This document shows positions 25,453 to 34,784 of a stretch of 64,000 nucleotides of DNA, in pieces. The notes under the pieces were generated by a model. The model was not told the DNA's origin. It saw nothing but the letters and a program-made list of their open reading frames with translations, and made no database searches. The stretch spans positions 5,084,001 through 5,148,000 of the forward strand of contig NZ_JANADK010000001.1 of the NCBI RefSeq assembly GCF_024199795.1, given 5' to 3'. Both the position numbers and the translations under genes were made by a program. Source of the DNA: Bradyrhizobium sp. CCGB01 (GTDB lineage Bacteria > Pseudomonadota > Alphaproteobacteria > Rhizobiales > Xanthobacteraceae). How positions within the stretch are numbered: the first letter of the stretch is position 1; each line of letters begins with the position of its first letter.

Positions 25453-26229
25453 TTAAGCTTTCACCTTGGAGAACAAGCGGAAGAAGTTTTCGCTTGTCTG
25501 GCGCGAGATCTCGTCAAACGACACGCCGCGCGCCTCGGCGAGCACCTTGGCGACCTCGACGACATAGGCCGGCTCGTTGCGTTTGCCCCGGAACTTGCCG
25601 GGCGCAAGATAGGGCGAGTCTGTTTCAACCAGAATACGGTCGGACGGCAGTTCAGCGGCAAGCGCGCGCAGGGCCTCCGATTTCTTGAAAGTCAGGATGC
25701 CCGTGAAGCCGATATAGAGCCCGAGCGACACCGCCTTCAGCGCCAGCTCGCGCCCGCCGGTGTAACAATGCAGCACGGCGCGAAACGATCCCCTGGCCGC
25801 TTCCTCTTCCAGGATGCGGGCGCAATCCTCGTCCGCCTCGCGGGTGTGGATCACCAGCGGCAGGCCGGTCGCGCGGGCAGCGGCGATGTGGGCGCGAAAG
25901 CCCCTCGCCTGCGCCTCCGGCGAGCCGTTGTCGTAGAAATAGTCGAGCCCGGCCTCGCCGAGCGCGACGACCCTGGGATGTTCGGTCAGCGCGATCAGCT
26001 CGTCCGGCGCGATGCCGTCCTCCTCATCCGCGTTATGCGGATGAGTGCCGACCGAGCAATAGACGTCGTCGAAGCGCTCGGCGATGGCGAGAAGCTGATT
26101 GAGCTTTCGCACCCGCGTCGAGATCGTGACCATGCGCGTGATGCCGGCCGCACGCGCACGCGAGACGATCCCGTCGAGATCTTCCGCAAAGTCCGGAAAA
26201 TCCAGATGACAGTGGCTGTCGACCAGCAT
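25453..26229 (-). CDS. tatD: TatD-family metal-dependent deoxyribonuclease
   Basis: A 258-residue TIM-barrel hydrolase with metal ligands visible in VDSHCHLD (residues 3-10), GEAGLDYF, VIHTREA, LHCYTGG and ETDSPYLAP, the full TatD set. TatD proteins are magnesium-dependent 3'-5' exonucleases implicated in DNA repair and fragment clearance. The ATG at 26229 follows GAGG and lies 13 bases after the metG stop. The same order is common in alphaproteobacteria. Confidence 0.92.
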   Translation of the reverse strand: MLVDSHCHLDFPDFAEDLDGIVSRARAAGITRMVTISTRVRKLNQLLAIAERFDDVYCSVGTHPHNADEEDGIAPDELIALTEHPRVVALGEAGLDYFYDNGSPEAQARGFRAHIAAARATGLPLVIHTREADEDCARILEEEAARGSFRAVLHCYTGGRELALKAVSLGLYIGFTGILTFKKSEALRALAAELPSDRILVETDSPYLAPGKFRGKRNEPAYVVEVAKVLAEARGVSFDEISRQTSENFFRLFSKVKA

Positions 26230-26242
26230 CGCTACGTGCGCC

Positions 26243-28231
26243 TCAGGCCGCCGGCTCGATGTAGCGCGGGAATGCCGGCGTCGGCGCCGGCAGCGTCGAG
26301 CCTGGCGCGATGCGCCTGGCACCGCCGAGCATCGCGAAGGTCCGCTCGTCCGCGGGAATGCCAAGGCTGTCGAGCAGCAAGCTAGATGCGGTCGGCATCG
26401 CCGGCTGGGCCAGGATCGCGATCTGGCGCACGACTTCGGCGGTGACATAGAGCACCGTCTTCTGCCGCGCAGGATCGGTCTTGGCCAGCGCCCACGGCGC
26501 CTCGCCCGCGAAATAGCGGTTGGCTTCCGCGACCACGGCCCACACGGCATTGAGCCAGTGATGGATCTGCTGCGTCGCCATCGCCTCGCGCGATGTGGCG
26601 ATCATGCCGTCGGCCATCGCCAAGATCGCCTTGTCGTTGTCGCTGAACTCGCCGGGCTCCGGCAGCACGCCGCCCAGTTGCTTGGCGATCATCGACAGCG
26701 AACGCTGCGCGAGGTTGCCGAGATCGTTGGCGAGATCGGCGTTGATGCGCGCCACAATGGCTTCGTGATTGTAGTTGCCGTCCTGGCCGAACGGCACCTC
26801 GCGCAGGAAGAAATAGCGCATCTGGTCGACGCCATACTGGTCGGCGAGATTGAAGGGGTCGACGACGTTGCCGATCGACTTCGACATCTTCTCGCCCCTG
26901 TTGAACAGGAAGCCGTGGGCATAGACCCGCTTTTGCACGGGAATGCCGGCCGACATCAGGAACGCCGGCCAGTACACCGCATGGAAGCGGATGATGTCCT
27001 TGCCGATGATGTGCACATCGGCAGGCCAGTAACGCCAGTTCTGGTCGCTTTCATCGGGGAAGCCGACGCCGGTGATGTAGTTGGTGAGCGCGTCGACCCA
27101 GACATACATTACGTGCTCTTCGTCGCCGGGCACCTTGACGCCCCAGTCGAACGTGGTGCGCGAGATCGAGAGATCGCGCAGGCCGCCCTTGACGAAGCTC
27201 ACCACCTCGTTCTTGCGGGAGTCCGGCCCGATGAAATCAGGCTTCGTCTCGTAGAGCTTCAGCAGCTTGTCCTGATAGGCCGAGAGGCGGAAGAAATAGC
27301 TCTTCTCCTCGACCCACTCGACCGGCGTGCCTTGCGGCCCGAGACGCACGCCGTCGTCGTTCAGGCGCGTCTCGTCCTCGGCGTAATAGGCCTCGTCGCG
27401 CACGGAGTACCAGCCGGCATAGGTGTCGGCATAGATGTCGCCGTTCGCGTCCATGCGCCGCCAGATCTCCTGGCTGGAGCGATGGTGCTGCTCTTCGGTG
27501 GTGCGGATGAAGCGGTCGAACGACACGTTGAGGCGTTCGTCCATCTCCTTGAAGCGGCCGGCATTGCGAGCCGCCAGCGCCGACACCGTCAGGCCCTCGT
27601 TCTGCGCGGTCTGGATCATCTTCAGACCGTGCTCGTCGGTACCGGTCAGGAAGAACACCTCCTTGCCGTCGAGCCGCGCAAATCGCGCCAGCACGTCGGT
27701 CGCGATCGCCTCATAGGCGTGGCCGATATGCGGGCTGCCGTTGGGATAGGCGATCGCGGTCGTGATGTAGAAGACGTTGTCGCGCGCGGGTGCGGCTGCG
27801 GGAGCAGCGGATTGCGGAGCCGCAACAGGCTTCGGCGCCGGCGGCGCCTTGGGCTTCGACACCCTGGGCTTCACGGCCTTGGGCGGCGTAGCGACAGGAG
27901 CCGGTGCGGCGATCACGGCAGGTGACGCAACCTTCGCCTTCTTGGCCGCCTTCTTCGCGGGAGTCTTCGAGGGAGTCTTGGCTGGCTTCTTGACCGCTTT
28001 CTTCACCGCCTTCTTGGCGACGACCTGCTTCTTCGCAGCCTTCTTGCCGACCTTCTTTGCCGTCTTCGCAGCGCTCTTCTTCACGCCCTTCTTGGCGGCA
28101 GCCTTCTTGGTTTTCTTGACCTTCTTGGCAGCCTTGCGCGCAGGCGCCTTCACAGCCTTCTTCGCGGCCTTGTTGGCAGCCTTCTTCTTGCTGCTCTTGC
28201 CCTTGGCGGTTTTCTTAGCTCGCGTTGCCAC
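26243..28231 (-). CDS. metG: Methionyl-tRNA synthetase with a histone-H1-like N-terminal tail
   Basis: A 662-residue class I synthetase charging tRNA-Met. The catalytic part begins near residue 151 ([15 protein letters not shown]), with the HIGH motif at 168-171 and KMSKSIGN later. It lacks the zinc-knuckle cysteines of the E. coli enzyme and so belongs to the short zinc-free class, usually about 510 residues. The additional N-terminus is unusual: residues 1-100 are almost only Lys and Ala with Val and Thr, and 101-150 are Pro/Ala/Lys-rich. Start is GTG 28231 with AAAGGAA upstream. No in-frame ATG lies between it and the catalytic domain, so the tail is probably translated. Confidence 0.93.
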   Translation of the reverse strand: MATRAKKTAKGKSSKKKAANKAAKKAVKAPARKAAKKVKKTKKAAAKKGVKKSAAKTAKKVGKKAAKKQVVAKKAVKKAVKKPAKTPSKTPAKKAAKKAKVASPAVIAAPAPVATPPKAVKPRVSKPKAPPAPKPVAAPQSAAPAAAPARDNVFYITTAIAYPNGSPHIGHAYEAIATDVLARFARLDGKEVFFLTGTDEHGLKMIQTAQNEGLTVSALAARNAGRFKEMDERLNVSFDRFIRTTEEQHHRSSQEIWRRMDANGDIYADTYAGWYSVRDEAYYAEDETRLNDDGVRLGPQGTPVEWVEEKSYFFRLSAYQDKLLKLYETKPDFIGPDSRKNEVVSFVKGGLRDLSISRTTFDWGVKVPGDEEHVMYVWVDALTNYITGVGFPDESDQNWRYWPADVHIIGKDIIRFHAVYWPAFLMSAGIPVQKRVYAHGFLFNRGEKMSKSIGNVVDPFNLADQYGVDQMRYFFLREVPFGQDGNYNHEAIVARINADLANDLGNLAQRSLSMIAKQLGGVLPEPGEFSDNDKAILAMADGMIATSREAMATQQIHHWLNAVWAVVAEANRYFAGEAPWALAKTDPARQKTVLYVTAEVVRQIAILAQPAMPTASSLLLDSLGIPADERTFAMLGGARRIAPGSTLPAPTPAFPRYIEPAA

Positions 28232-28292
28232 GACGAATTCCTTTACCGGCTTCTCGAAATTTGGAAACGAACCTGCGTTAGGTTATTGTTTT

Positions 28293-28341
28293 GAGCATGA
28301 TCCTGTCGGAAATCCGCTCCGCACCTTTCCGGATCATGCTC
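28293..28341. repeat. Palindromic intergenic repeat between holB and metG
   Basis: A 49-base inverted repeat with perfect 11-base ends (GAGCATGATCC and GGATCATGCTC) and a further GGAAA/TTTCC pairing inside with a small bulge. It covers the last base of the holB stop codon. I recognise this GAGCATGATCC type as a dispersed palindromic element common in Bradyrhizobium intergenic DNA. It may act as a transcription or RNA-processing barrier between holB and metG. Confidence 0.75.
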
Positions 28342-29387
28342 TAGCGCGTTGCGTCCGCCAGCCAGCCGAACACCGAGAAAACCAAGGGCTTTCGCTCCAG
28401 ATTGTAGGTTTCGGTGTCGCGCGCGGCGCGGACGATCTTTTCCCATACCTCTGCAAGGCGCGCAAGGCGCGGCAGGTTCTGGTTGGCGTTCGCTTCGTCG
28501 GCATGCAGTCGCTCCGCGATCCAGCGATCGATGCCGTCGATGAAGGCCGCGAGCGCCACGCGGTCGCTGGTGCCGAGCGACTCGCCGAGCGTGTGCAATT
28601 CACGCGGATCGACCTGCGGCAGGCGCGCCAGCAGCGCCGCCGTACGCTGCTGGAGTTTCAGGGCGTCGCCGCCGAGCAGCGTCAGCGCCCGCGCGACACT
28701 GCCCTCGGAGGCCTCAGCGGCCTCGCGCAGCGCCGGATCGTTCGGATCGAGGTCGGCTGCCGAAGCTGCGGCGCCGATCACGTCTTCCGTGCCGAGCGGG
28801 CGCAGGCGCAACTTGCGGCAGCGCGACTGGATCGTGGCGAGCACGCGCGCCGGCGCGTGGCTCACCAGGAGGAACAGCGATTGCTGCGGCGGTTCCTCGA
28901 GGATTTTCAGCAGCGCGTTCGCGGCGTTCGGATTGAGCTCGTCGACGGTGTCGACGATGCAGACGCGCCAGCCTTCTGCCGCAGCAGTCGAGCCGAAGAA
29001 GCCGATCGTCTCCCGCGTCTCGTCCACGGTGATCACCGTGCGCATCACGCCGCGGTCGTTGGCGGTGCGTTCCAGCGTCAGCAGCCCGCCATGCGAGCTG
29101 GCCGCAACCTGACGCGCCACGGCGTCATCAGGATCGATCGCAAGGGTCTCCGCGCGCTGCACGGACGGCGCCAGCGGCTGGCCATTGGAAAGCACGAAGC
29201 GCGCCATGCGATAGGCCAGCGTCGCCTTGCCGATCCCCTGCGGTCCTCCGATCAGCCAGGCATGCGGAATGCGCCCGCTGCGATAGGCCGCGAGCAGCGC
29301 CGTCTCGGCTTCGCGATGGCCGAACAGAAGACTCGTCTCGCGCGGATGCGGAATGGCGGACTCGCGTTCGGCCTGACGCGGGCTCAT
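28341..29387 (-). CDS. holB: DNA polymerase III delta-prime subunit (HolB)
   Basis: A 348-residue clamp-loader subunit. The AAA+ fold is seen from the P-loop-like GGPQGIGKATLAYR (near residue 50), the segment NANAANALLKILEEPP-type NPNAANALLKILEEPP, and the SRC motif in TIQSRCRKLRLRPL, where the arginine finger serves neighbouring subunits. It overlaps tmk by 4 bases, the usual arrangement in this group. It loads the sliding clamp as part of the replisome. Confidence 0.93.
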   Translation of the reverse strand: MSPRQAERESAIPHPRETSLLFGHREAETALLAAYRSGRIPHAWLIGGPQGIGKATLAYRMARFVLSNGQPLAPSVQRAETLAIDPDDAVARQVAASSHGGLLTLERTANDRGVMRTVITVDETRETIGFFGSTAAAEGWRVCIVDTVDELNPNAANALLKILEEPPQQSLFLLVSHAPARVLATIQSRCRKLRLRPLGTEDVIGAAASAADLDPNDPALREAAEASEGSVARALTLLGGDALKLQQRTAALLARLPQVDPRELHTLGESLGTSDRVALAAFIDGIDRWIAERLHADEANANQNLPRLARLAEVWEKIVRAARDTETYNLERKPLVFSVFGWLADATR

Positions 29388-30070
29388 CTGGAAACCACCG
29401 ATGCAGGTGTCGGGAGAAGACGATCGCGCAGCGCCGTCCAGACGCGCCCGGCGACCGTGTCAGGATCGGAATTGGCATCGATCAGCACGCAGCGCGCGGG
29501 ATCGTCCGCCGCGATCTTGCGATAGGCTTCGCGCAGGCCCTGATGGAAGCTGAGCTTCTCGCCCTCGAACCTATCCGGTGTGCCGCTGCCGCGGCGTGCG
29601 GCGGCGCGCTGCAAGCCGATCTCGACCGGCAGGTCGAGGATGATGGTGAGATCCGGCTTGAGATCGCCGATCGTGACCCGCTGCATCGCGTTGATGAGGC
29701 CAGCCGGCACCTGGCCGAGACTGCCCTGATAGGCGCGGGTCGAGTCGGCAAAGCGGTCGCACAACACCCAGGCGCCCCGATTGAGCGCGGGCTCGATCAC
29801 GGTGCGGACATGGTCGTCGCGGGCAGCGGCAAACAGCAGGGTCTCGGCGTCGGGCCCCAGCAGCTTGCCCATCCCCGACAGCACCAGATGACGCATGATC
29901 TCGGCGCCCGGCGAACCGCCGGGCTCGCGCGTGACGAGGGTCCGCATCCTGGCCGCGTTGAGCCGGTCGGCCAGCTTCTTGATCTGGGTCGACTTGCCGG
30001 TCCCCTCGCCACCTTCAAAGGTGATGAAGCGTCCGCGTCCGGACGGCCGCTGTGCCGCGCTCTCACTCAT
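29384..30070 (-). CDS. tmk: Thymidylate kinase
   Basis: A 228-residue kinase converting dTMP to dTDP. The P-loop is FEGGEGTGKSTQ, followed by the DR motif region VTREPGGSPGAE and CDRFADSTRAYQG. The lid is RRGSGTPDRFEGE. N- and C-termini are slightly extended. It is two bases after the carboxypeptidase stop and overlaps holB by 4 bases, so dacC-like, tmk and holB are probably co-transcribed. Confidence 0.95.
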   Translation of the reverse strand: MSESAAQRPSGRGRFITFEGGEGTGKSTQIKKLADRLNAARMRTLVTREPGGSPGAEIMRHLVLSGMGKLLGPDAETLLFAAARDDHVRTVIEPALNRGAWVLCDRFADSTRAYQGSLGQVPAGLINAMQRVTIGDLKPDLTIILDLPVEIGLQRAAARRGSGTPDRFEGEKLSFHQGLREAYRKIAADDPARCVLIDANSDPDTVAGRVWTALRDRLLPTPASVVSR

Positions 30071-30072
30071 GA

Positions 30073-31335
30073 TCAGAGCTTCTCGGCGCCTGCGCGGAAC
30101 ATACCGATCACGAGCTCGCTGGCGCCGTCGATGGCGCGGCGCATGGTCGAGCCGGTGCCAATCGCCTCAGCCGCATAGACCGGCGTCTCCACCGCGATGT
30201 TGCCGCTCCGCCAGACCCTGACCAGGCCGACCTTCTGGCCGGCCTCGATCGGGGCGCGCACCGGTCCGCTATAGACGACGCGCGCGATCAGCTTGTCGCT
30301 GCCGTTCTTGTGCACCATCACCTTCACGGGCGTCTTGGCGACGAGCTTGACCGAGCGGCTCTCGCCGCCAAACACCTTGGCGTAGCCGACTTGCTGGTCG
30401 GCCGCGATCAGGGTGCGGGTCTCGAAATTGCGAAAACCCCATTCCAGCATCTTCTTGGCTTCGGTGGCGCGATCTTCCGGATCTTCCAGCCCGTTGACGA
30501 CGACGATCAGCCGCGTGCCGTTCTGCACCGCCGAGCCGACCATGCCGTAACCGCCCTCCTTGGTGAAGCCGGTCTTCAGACCGTCAGCGCCCTCCATCGA
30601 ATTGAGCAGCGGATTGCGGTTGGGCTGCCGGATCTTGTTCCAGGTGTACTCCTTCTCGCCGAACAGTTTGTAGAATTCGGGGAAGTCGAGAATGATGTGC
30701 CGCGCGAGGATGCCGAGCTCGCGCACCGTCATCTTGTTGCCGGGGTCGGGCAGGCCGTTGGAATTGCCGAAAGTCGACTTCGTCATGCCGAGCTCGCGGG
30801 CGCGCTTGGTCATGAAGTCGGAGGCAAAGATTCTCTCGTTGCCGGCGATGCCTTCGGCCAGCGCGATGCAGGCGTCGTTGCCGCTCTGGATGATCGCGCC
30901 GTGCAGGAGATCGTCGACCGAGACCTTGCTGTTGATGGCGGCGAACATGGTCGAGCCGCCCGAGGGCGCCCCGCCCTTGCGCCAAGCGTTCTCGCTGATC
31001 CGGTACTCGTCGGTCGGCTTGATGTCGCCCTTCTTGATGGCGTTGAAGACGACTTCCGCCGTCATCAGCTTCATCATGCTGGAGGGCGCGCGCAGCTCGT
31101 CGGCGTTCTTCTCGAACAGCACGCTGCCGCTGGAAGCCTCGATCAGGATCGCGGTGGGGGCATCACCATCAAAGCCGGAATCTTCCGCTTTCTTGACACC
31201 CTGGATGCTCTGGTTGGCGGCGTAGATCGCCCCGCCCCAGCCGATGCCCGCCACCAGAACCGCAGCAACCAGCCCGCGCGCCAGCACTCCTGCGGAGAAC
31301 CGGGTGCGACGAAGCGGAAAAAGACGAAATGCCAT
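30073..31335 (-). CDS. D-alanyl-D-alanine carboxypeptidase (PBP5/6-like)
   Basis: A 420-residue low-molecular-weight penicillin-binding protein that trims the terminal D-Ala of peptidoglycan stem peptides. Active-site motifs are S86-M-M-K89 (PSSMMK), SGN in IQSGNDAC, and KTG in DGLKTGFTKEGG. It has an N-terminal signal/anchor (about residues 18-41) and a C-terminal PBP5-type beta domain with a closing amphipathic helix for membrane contact. The ATG at 31335 is used; a TTG two codons upstream is in frame. Confidence 0.93.
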   Translation of the reverse strand: MAFRLFPLRRTRFSAGVLARGLVAAVLVAGIGWGGAIYAANQSIQGVKKAEDSGFDGDAPTAILIEASSGSVLFEKNADELRAPSSMMKLMTAEVVFNAIKKGDIKPTDEYRISENAWRKGGAPSGGSTMFAAINSKVSVDDLLHGAIIQSGNDACIALAEGIAGNERIFASDFMTKRARELGMTKSTFGNSNGLPDPGNKMTVRELGILARHIILDFPEFYKLFGEKEYTWNKIRQPNRNPLLNSMEGADGLKTGFTKEGGYGMVGSAVQNGTRLIVVVNGLEDPEDRATEAKKMLEWGFRNFETRTLIAADQQVGYAKVFGGESRSVKLVAKTPVKVMVHKNGSDKLIARVVYSGPVRAPIEAGQKVGLVRVWRSGNIAVETPVYAAEAIGTGSTMRRAIDGASELVIGMFRAGAEKL

Positions 31336-31489
31336 GGCCAAGCCCTGAGAGCGGCGTTCTAACAGCAGGAACCGGTGCGAACAACACGAGGCTAACCGCC
31401 GGAACCCGAGATTGCACGATTCTCGCGGCGCCCCTATCGTGTCACCTCATATTTCTCGACCAAACCCCTGAAACAAGGCGGAAAAGCGA

Positions 31490-32446
31490 ATGTTGTCCAC
31501 CCGCGTGATCAAGGCCAACGGGATCGATCTGTTCATCCGCGAAGCCGGCCAGGGTCCGCTGGTGGTGCTGTGCCATGGCTGGCCGGAGCTATCCTACTCC
31601 TGGCGCCACCAGATCCCTGCGCTTGCGGACGCTGGTTTCCACGTCGTGGCCCCCGACATGCGCGGTTACGGCCAGAGCGCAGCGCCGGCGGACGTCGCCG
31701 CCTACTCGATCTTCGACACGGTCGGCGACGTCGTTGGCCTCGTGCATGCACTCGGCGAGAGCAAGGCGACGGTGGTCGGCCACGACTGGGGCGCACCGGT
31801 CGCCTGGCATGCGGCGCTGTTCCGGCCTGACATCTTCACGGCGGTGGCGGGCCTGAGCGTGCCGCCACCATTCCGCGGCCGCGGCAAGCCGCTCGATCTG
31901 CTGCGCCAGGGCGGCGTCACCAATTTCTACTGGCAGTATTTCCAGACGCCCGGCGTCGCCGAGGCCGAGTTCGAGCATGACGTCGCCCGCACCATGCGCA
32001 TCGTGCTCGGCGGACGCGGCCTCGCCGATCCCAGCGCCGCGATGTTCGTCCAGGAGGGCAAGGGCTTTCTCGGTCACGCAACTGTCGAGGAGCCGCTGCC
32101 GGGCTGGCTGAGCGAGGCTGATCTGGCCTATTTCACCAAGACCTTCGCCAAGTCCGGCTTCCGCGGCGGGCTGAACTGGTACCGCAACCTCGACCGCAAC
32201 TGGGAGCTGACGGCGCCCTGGCAGGACGCGCAGATCCACCAACCCTCGCTGTTCATCGCCGGCTCGAAAGACGCCGTCATCACCGGCCTGATCGGGGCCA
32301 AGCGGGTCAACGAGCTCGAGCGCGTGCTGCCCAATCTGACGCGCAAACTGATCATCGAGGGCGCGGGCCATTGGGTCCAGCAGGAGCGGCCCGACGAGGT
32401 CAACGCTGCGCTGGTGAAGTTCTTGAAGGAGCGCGCGGCTCAGTAG
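31490..32446 (+). CDS. Alpha/beta hydrolase, epoxide hydrolase type
   Basis: A 318-residue hydrolase. Oxyanion-hole motif HGWP is at residues 29-32, the nucleophile is Asp99 in GHDWGAP, and the histidine is in GAGHWVQQERP. An aspartate nucleophile rather than serine indicates an epoxide hydrolase or haloalkane dehalogenase; HGWP and the cap-domain sequence favour epoxide hydrolase. The substrate is unknown. It is transcribed alone and converges with rlpA, the two stop regions overlapping by 7 bases. Confidence 0.88.
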   Translation: MLSTRVIKANGIDLFIREAGQGPLVVLCHGWPELSYSWRHQIPALADAGFHVVAPDMRGYGQSAAPADVAAYSIFDTVGDVVGLVHALGESKATVVGHDWGAPVAWHAALFRPDIFTAVAGLSVPPPFRGRGKPLDLLRQGGVTNFYWQYFQTPGVAEAEFEHDVARTMRIVLGGRGLADPSAAMFVQEGKGFLGHATVEEPLPGWLSEADLAYFTKTFAKSGFRGGLNWYRNLDRNWELTAPWQDAQIHQPSLFIAGSKDAVITGLIGAKRVNELERVLPNLTRKLIIEGAGHWVQQERPDEVNAALVKFLKERAAQ

Positions 32447-33360
32447 AGGCCGCGGCCACTCAGGATGCTGCGAGCCTCGGCAGCGCCGTCTGCCGATGAC
32501 GGCGCGTTCTCGGTCGCGTAGCGGCCATCCTCGTCATAGGACACGGCTCGCGCATTCTGGAGCGCCCGGCTTCGGCTCGAGGCCGACATCTCCGAGGTCG
32601 CATTGAGCGAAGCCATGTCGGCGGAGGTGTTGCCGAGATTGTAGGGCCGGCCCTCCGGCATCGGAACCTCGCCGCGAATGGCGCTGCGGTTCGACGATGG
32701 CAGCTCCGGCACGAAGGGCCTTGCCGAGGCGACCCGCACCATCGAGGGCGACGGCGCCGGGATCCCGGTGCGCAGGGTCGCCATCAGCTGGCGATCGTCG
32801 GAGCCTTCGAGCGGCGCCCGGCCGACATATTCGACACGGACCTTGGCGACGCCATTACCTTTGAATTCAAGGAGTTCGGCAGCTTTGTTCGATACGTCGA
32901 TGAGCCGGTTGCCGTGATAGGGCCCGCGGTCGTTGACGCGCACGATCAGCGATTTGCCGTTCGAGATGTTGGTCACCCGCGCATAGGACGGCATCGGCAG
33001 GGTCGGATGCGCCGCCGTCAGCGAGGTCATGTCGAACACTTCGCCATTGGCGGTCAGGCGGCCATGGAAATCGTCGCCGTACCAGGACGCCATGCCCTCG
33101 GCGCGGTAGTTGACGTCCTCCTCCGGCACATAGGTCCGGCCGGCCACGACATAGGGCTTGCCGACGCGGTAGGTGCCGCCGCCCTTCGGGACCGGATCCC
33201 CAAACGCCACGACCCGGGGGCTCGAGGATACGCCGTATTTCGGATCGACCCGGCTGGCGAACTTGTTGGAGGAGGCGCAATTGGCGAGCGCAAGGCAGGT
33301 CGCGACCGCCGCAACACCGCGCGCGGCCCGCAAAACCGAATCTGACCGTCGGATCCCCAT
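32440..33360 (-). CDS. rlpA: Septal-ring lytic transglycosylase-like lipoprotein (RlpA)
   Basis: A 306-residue lipoprotein. The start at 33360 gives a signal peptide ending in the lipobox LANC (Cys about residue 28), so it should be lipid-anchored. The double-psi barrel of RlpA is evident: GMASWYGDDFHGRLTANGE and IVRVNDRGPYHGNRLIDVS, which include the catalytic Asp and the conserved His. After about residue 190 the tail is Ser/Ala/Pro-rich. The C-terminal SPOR peptidoglycan-binding domain of E. coli RlpA was not seen. Confidence 0.88.
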   Translation of the reverse strand: MGIRRSDSVLRAARGVAAVATCLALANCASSNKFASRVDPKYGVSSSPRVVAFGDPVPKGGGTYRVGKPYVVAGRTYVPEEDVNYRAEGMASWYGDDFHGRLTANGEVFDMTSLTAAHPTLPMPSYARVTNISNGKSLIVRVNDRGPYHGNRLIDVSNKAAELLEFKGNGVAKVRVEYVGRAPLEGSDDRQLMATLRTGIPAPSPSMVRVASARPFVPELPSSNRSAIRGEVPMPEGRPYNLGNTSADMASLNATSEMSASSRSRALQNARAVSYDEDGRYATENAPSSADGAAEARSILSGRGLY

Positions 33361-33717
33361 GTGCCCCAAATACCACTTCGCCGGAGGCGTACCCAACCCG
33401 CTTTGGCTACGGGGGAGCGCTGTCCGGTCCTTTGATCCGAGGCGGCCCACCACCGCGTCGGAAGCAGTAAGGATAACGCAACCCGAACACGGCGGAAATG
33501 GGGAGCCCACGGCGATCACGCTGGGATGGTAAACGGGACGTTCGCTTTTCTCCCGTTGCTCTACGGGAGAGGAAGCCCCCGCCCTGTGCCACTCCTGGAC
33601 ATTCTGTTGCGCTGAATCCTCACTCCACCCCCATTGTCTTGTGGCTCACTGGAATTCTTTTGACTGTGCAAGGCCGCACGCGTTTTCTCGGCTGCAAGGG
33701 CGAACTGGAATTTGACG
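33361..33717. other. Intergenic region upstream of rlpA with no recognised gene
   Basis: This 357-base stretch presumably holds the rlpA promoter. Open frames here are short, lack ribosome sites and have no protein-like composition. No terminator, tRNA or repeat was recognised. Confidence 0.5.
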
Positions 33718-33807
33718 ATGATCGAGACGGTTTCGGCACTGATGGGTCTGGTAAGCGCGGGGATCTTCCTGGCCCATGCGTTTGAAGGTTACCGCACGAG
33801 GGCCTGA
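33718..33807 (+). CDS. Very small membrane-like protein (29 residues)
   Basis: ATG at 33718 opens a 29-residue frame (starts MIETVSALMGLVSAGIFLAH, ends GYRTRA). It consists of one hydrophobic helix with a basic end, consistent with a single-pass inner-membrane miniprotein. The ribosome site is weak. I have an impression of similar tiny proteins in Bradyrhizobium genomes, but cannot check it here. Confidence 0.45.
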   Translation: MIETVSALMGLVSAGIFLAHAFEGYRTRA

Positions 33808-33910
33808 CGGCATTCGCGCGGACGGCAAGCATCCCCTCTTTCAAGCCAGCACGTTCGGATAATTTTAAGCGATCCGACCGAGCATAGAAGACGAGAGCGG
33901 CAGGTGTCCC

Positions 33911-34009
33911 ATGCGCAATCATGACTTCGTATCGGATGGCTTCCTGGCACTGACCGCCGGCGGCTTGGTCCTACTCTGCTCGAGCCTTGTGGCGCTGGCC
34001 TTCGGCTGA
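33911..34009 (+). CDS. Very small single-pass membrane protein (32 residues)
   Basis: ATG at 33911 gives MRNHDFVSDGFLALTAGG and then a hydrophobic run (VLLCSSLVALAFG) to the TGA at 34007-34009. Polar N-terminus plus one helix suggests an inner-membrane miniprotein. No strong ribosome site was seen. Function unknown. Confidence 0.4.
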   Translation: MRNHDFVSDGFLALTAGGLVLLCSSLVALAFG

Positions 34010-34164
34010 GCACCACCACCACTTTTCTTATTTCTAACCACAACTATACCGCGATGCAGCACGGCACCCGTTTTGGATTGCCCCGCTCCCATTTAGTTGA
34101 TTGAATTTCTGCGTTTGACGCCTCGACTCATTTCAAGAGGCCATCACCAACGAGGGTGACGCAA

Positions 34165-34293
34165 ATGCTTGCTGAAAAATTTTTCCTGGTTCTGGAATCC
34201 CTGATCCGCGGCGATCGCACCTATCCCGACGGAAGTCCCCGCGTCATCAGCACCTCCCCGCACGTGCCGATGAAGCTGCCAGGCCGGAAATAG
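34165..34293 (+). CDS. Small conserved-looking protein (42 residues)
   Basis: ATG at 34165 follows GAGGGTG at a suitable distance. The product starts MLAEKFFLVLESLIRG and ends in a Pro-rich segment with STSPHVPMKLPGRK. This combination of a short amphipathic helix and a Ser-Pro/Pro-Leu tail looks like a small protein that recurs in Bradyrhizobium and Rhodopseudomonas, in my recollection. Function unknown. Confidence 0.6.
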   Translation: MLAEKFFLVLESLIRGDRTYPDGSPRVISTSPHVPMKLPGRK

Positions 34294-34325
34294 CCGGGCC
34301 TGCGAACTTCCGAATCACGTGGCGC

Positions 34326-34622
34326 TCAGCGCAGGCCCAATAGCGAGCGGCGATAAGAGCTGTCGCGAGCCTCGCGGAGGCAGACAAAGCTCCCGTCGAA
34401 ACCCTGACCGTACCGCTTCTGGCCCTTGCCGTAGTAGATGCCTTTCCTGAAATCGAGCCAGACCACCTGGTCGTGCGGGCAATGACGCTGCGCCTGCGCC
34501 TCATAGCGAAACGGCGTCAGTGGTGTCGCCGCGACCTCCGCGCCGCCGGCGCCAACCAGCATTGCGACTGCGATGCCGCCCAGCCCCCTGCCGAAGCCGC
34601 TCCAAGACACTCCCGAAGACAC
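34326..34622 (-). CDS. Small exported protein of unknown function
   Basis: A 98-residue protein started at GTG 34622, chosen because GGGAGG lies six bases upstream. It has a hydrophobic signal region (GLGGIAVAMLVGAGGAEVAA) and a mature domain with CPHDQVVWLDFRKGIYYGKG and a second Cys (FVCLREA). The CPxDxVVW...G.Y..G...YG pattern with two cysteines is shared by a family of small exported proteins in this group, in my recollection; the cysteines probably form a disulfide. Function unknown. Confidence 0.65.
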   Translation of the reverse strand: MSSGVSWSGFGRGLGGIAVAMLVGAGGAEVAATPLTPFRYEAQAQRHCPHDQVVWLDFRKGIYYGKGQKRYGQGFDGSFVCLREARDSSYRRSLLGLR

Positions 34623-34784
34623 TTCCGCCTCCCGATTCAAGCCGTCGCGCCGTGGCCGTTCGGCACGGTAGCACGAGACGACGCAATCTGTCGGCCGAGG
34701 CAGGGCGGCTTCGCGTCTTCCGCCGGCCATCTTGTCGGGTTACATGAAAGCGAGATCATCTCAGCTCGCGAGGATGCTGCCTGA

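Noticed and set aside
27777..29525. A Phe/Ala-rich frame antisense to the MetG tail and holB
   Set aside because: The Phe/Leu/Ala pattern is simply the complement of Lys/Ala codons. It looks like membrane protein but has no start context.
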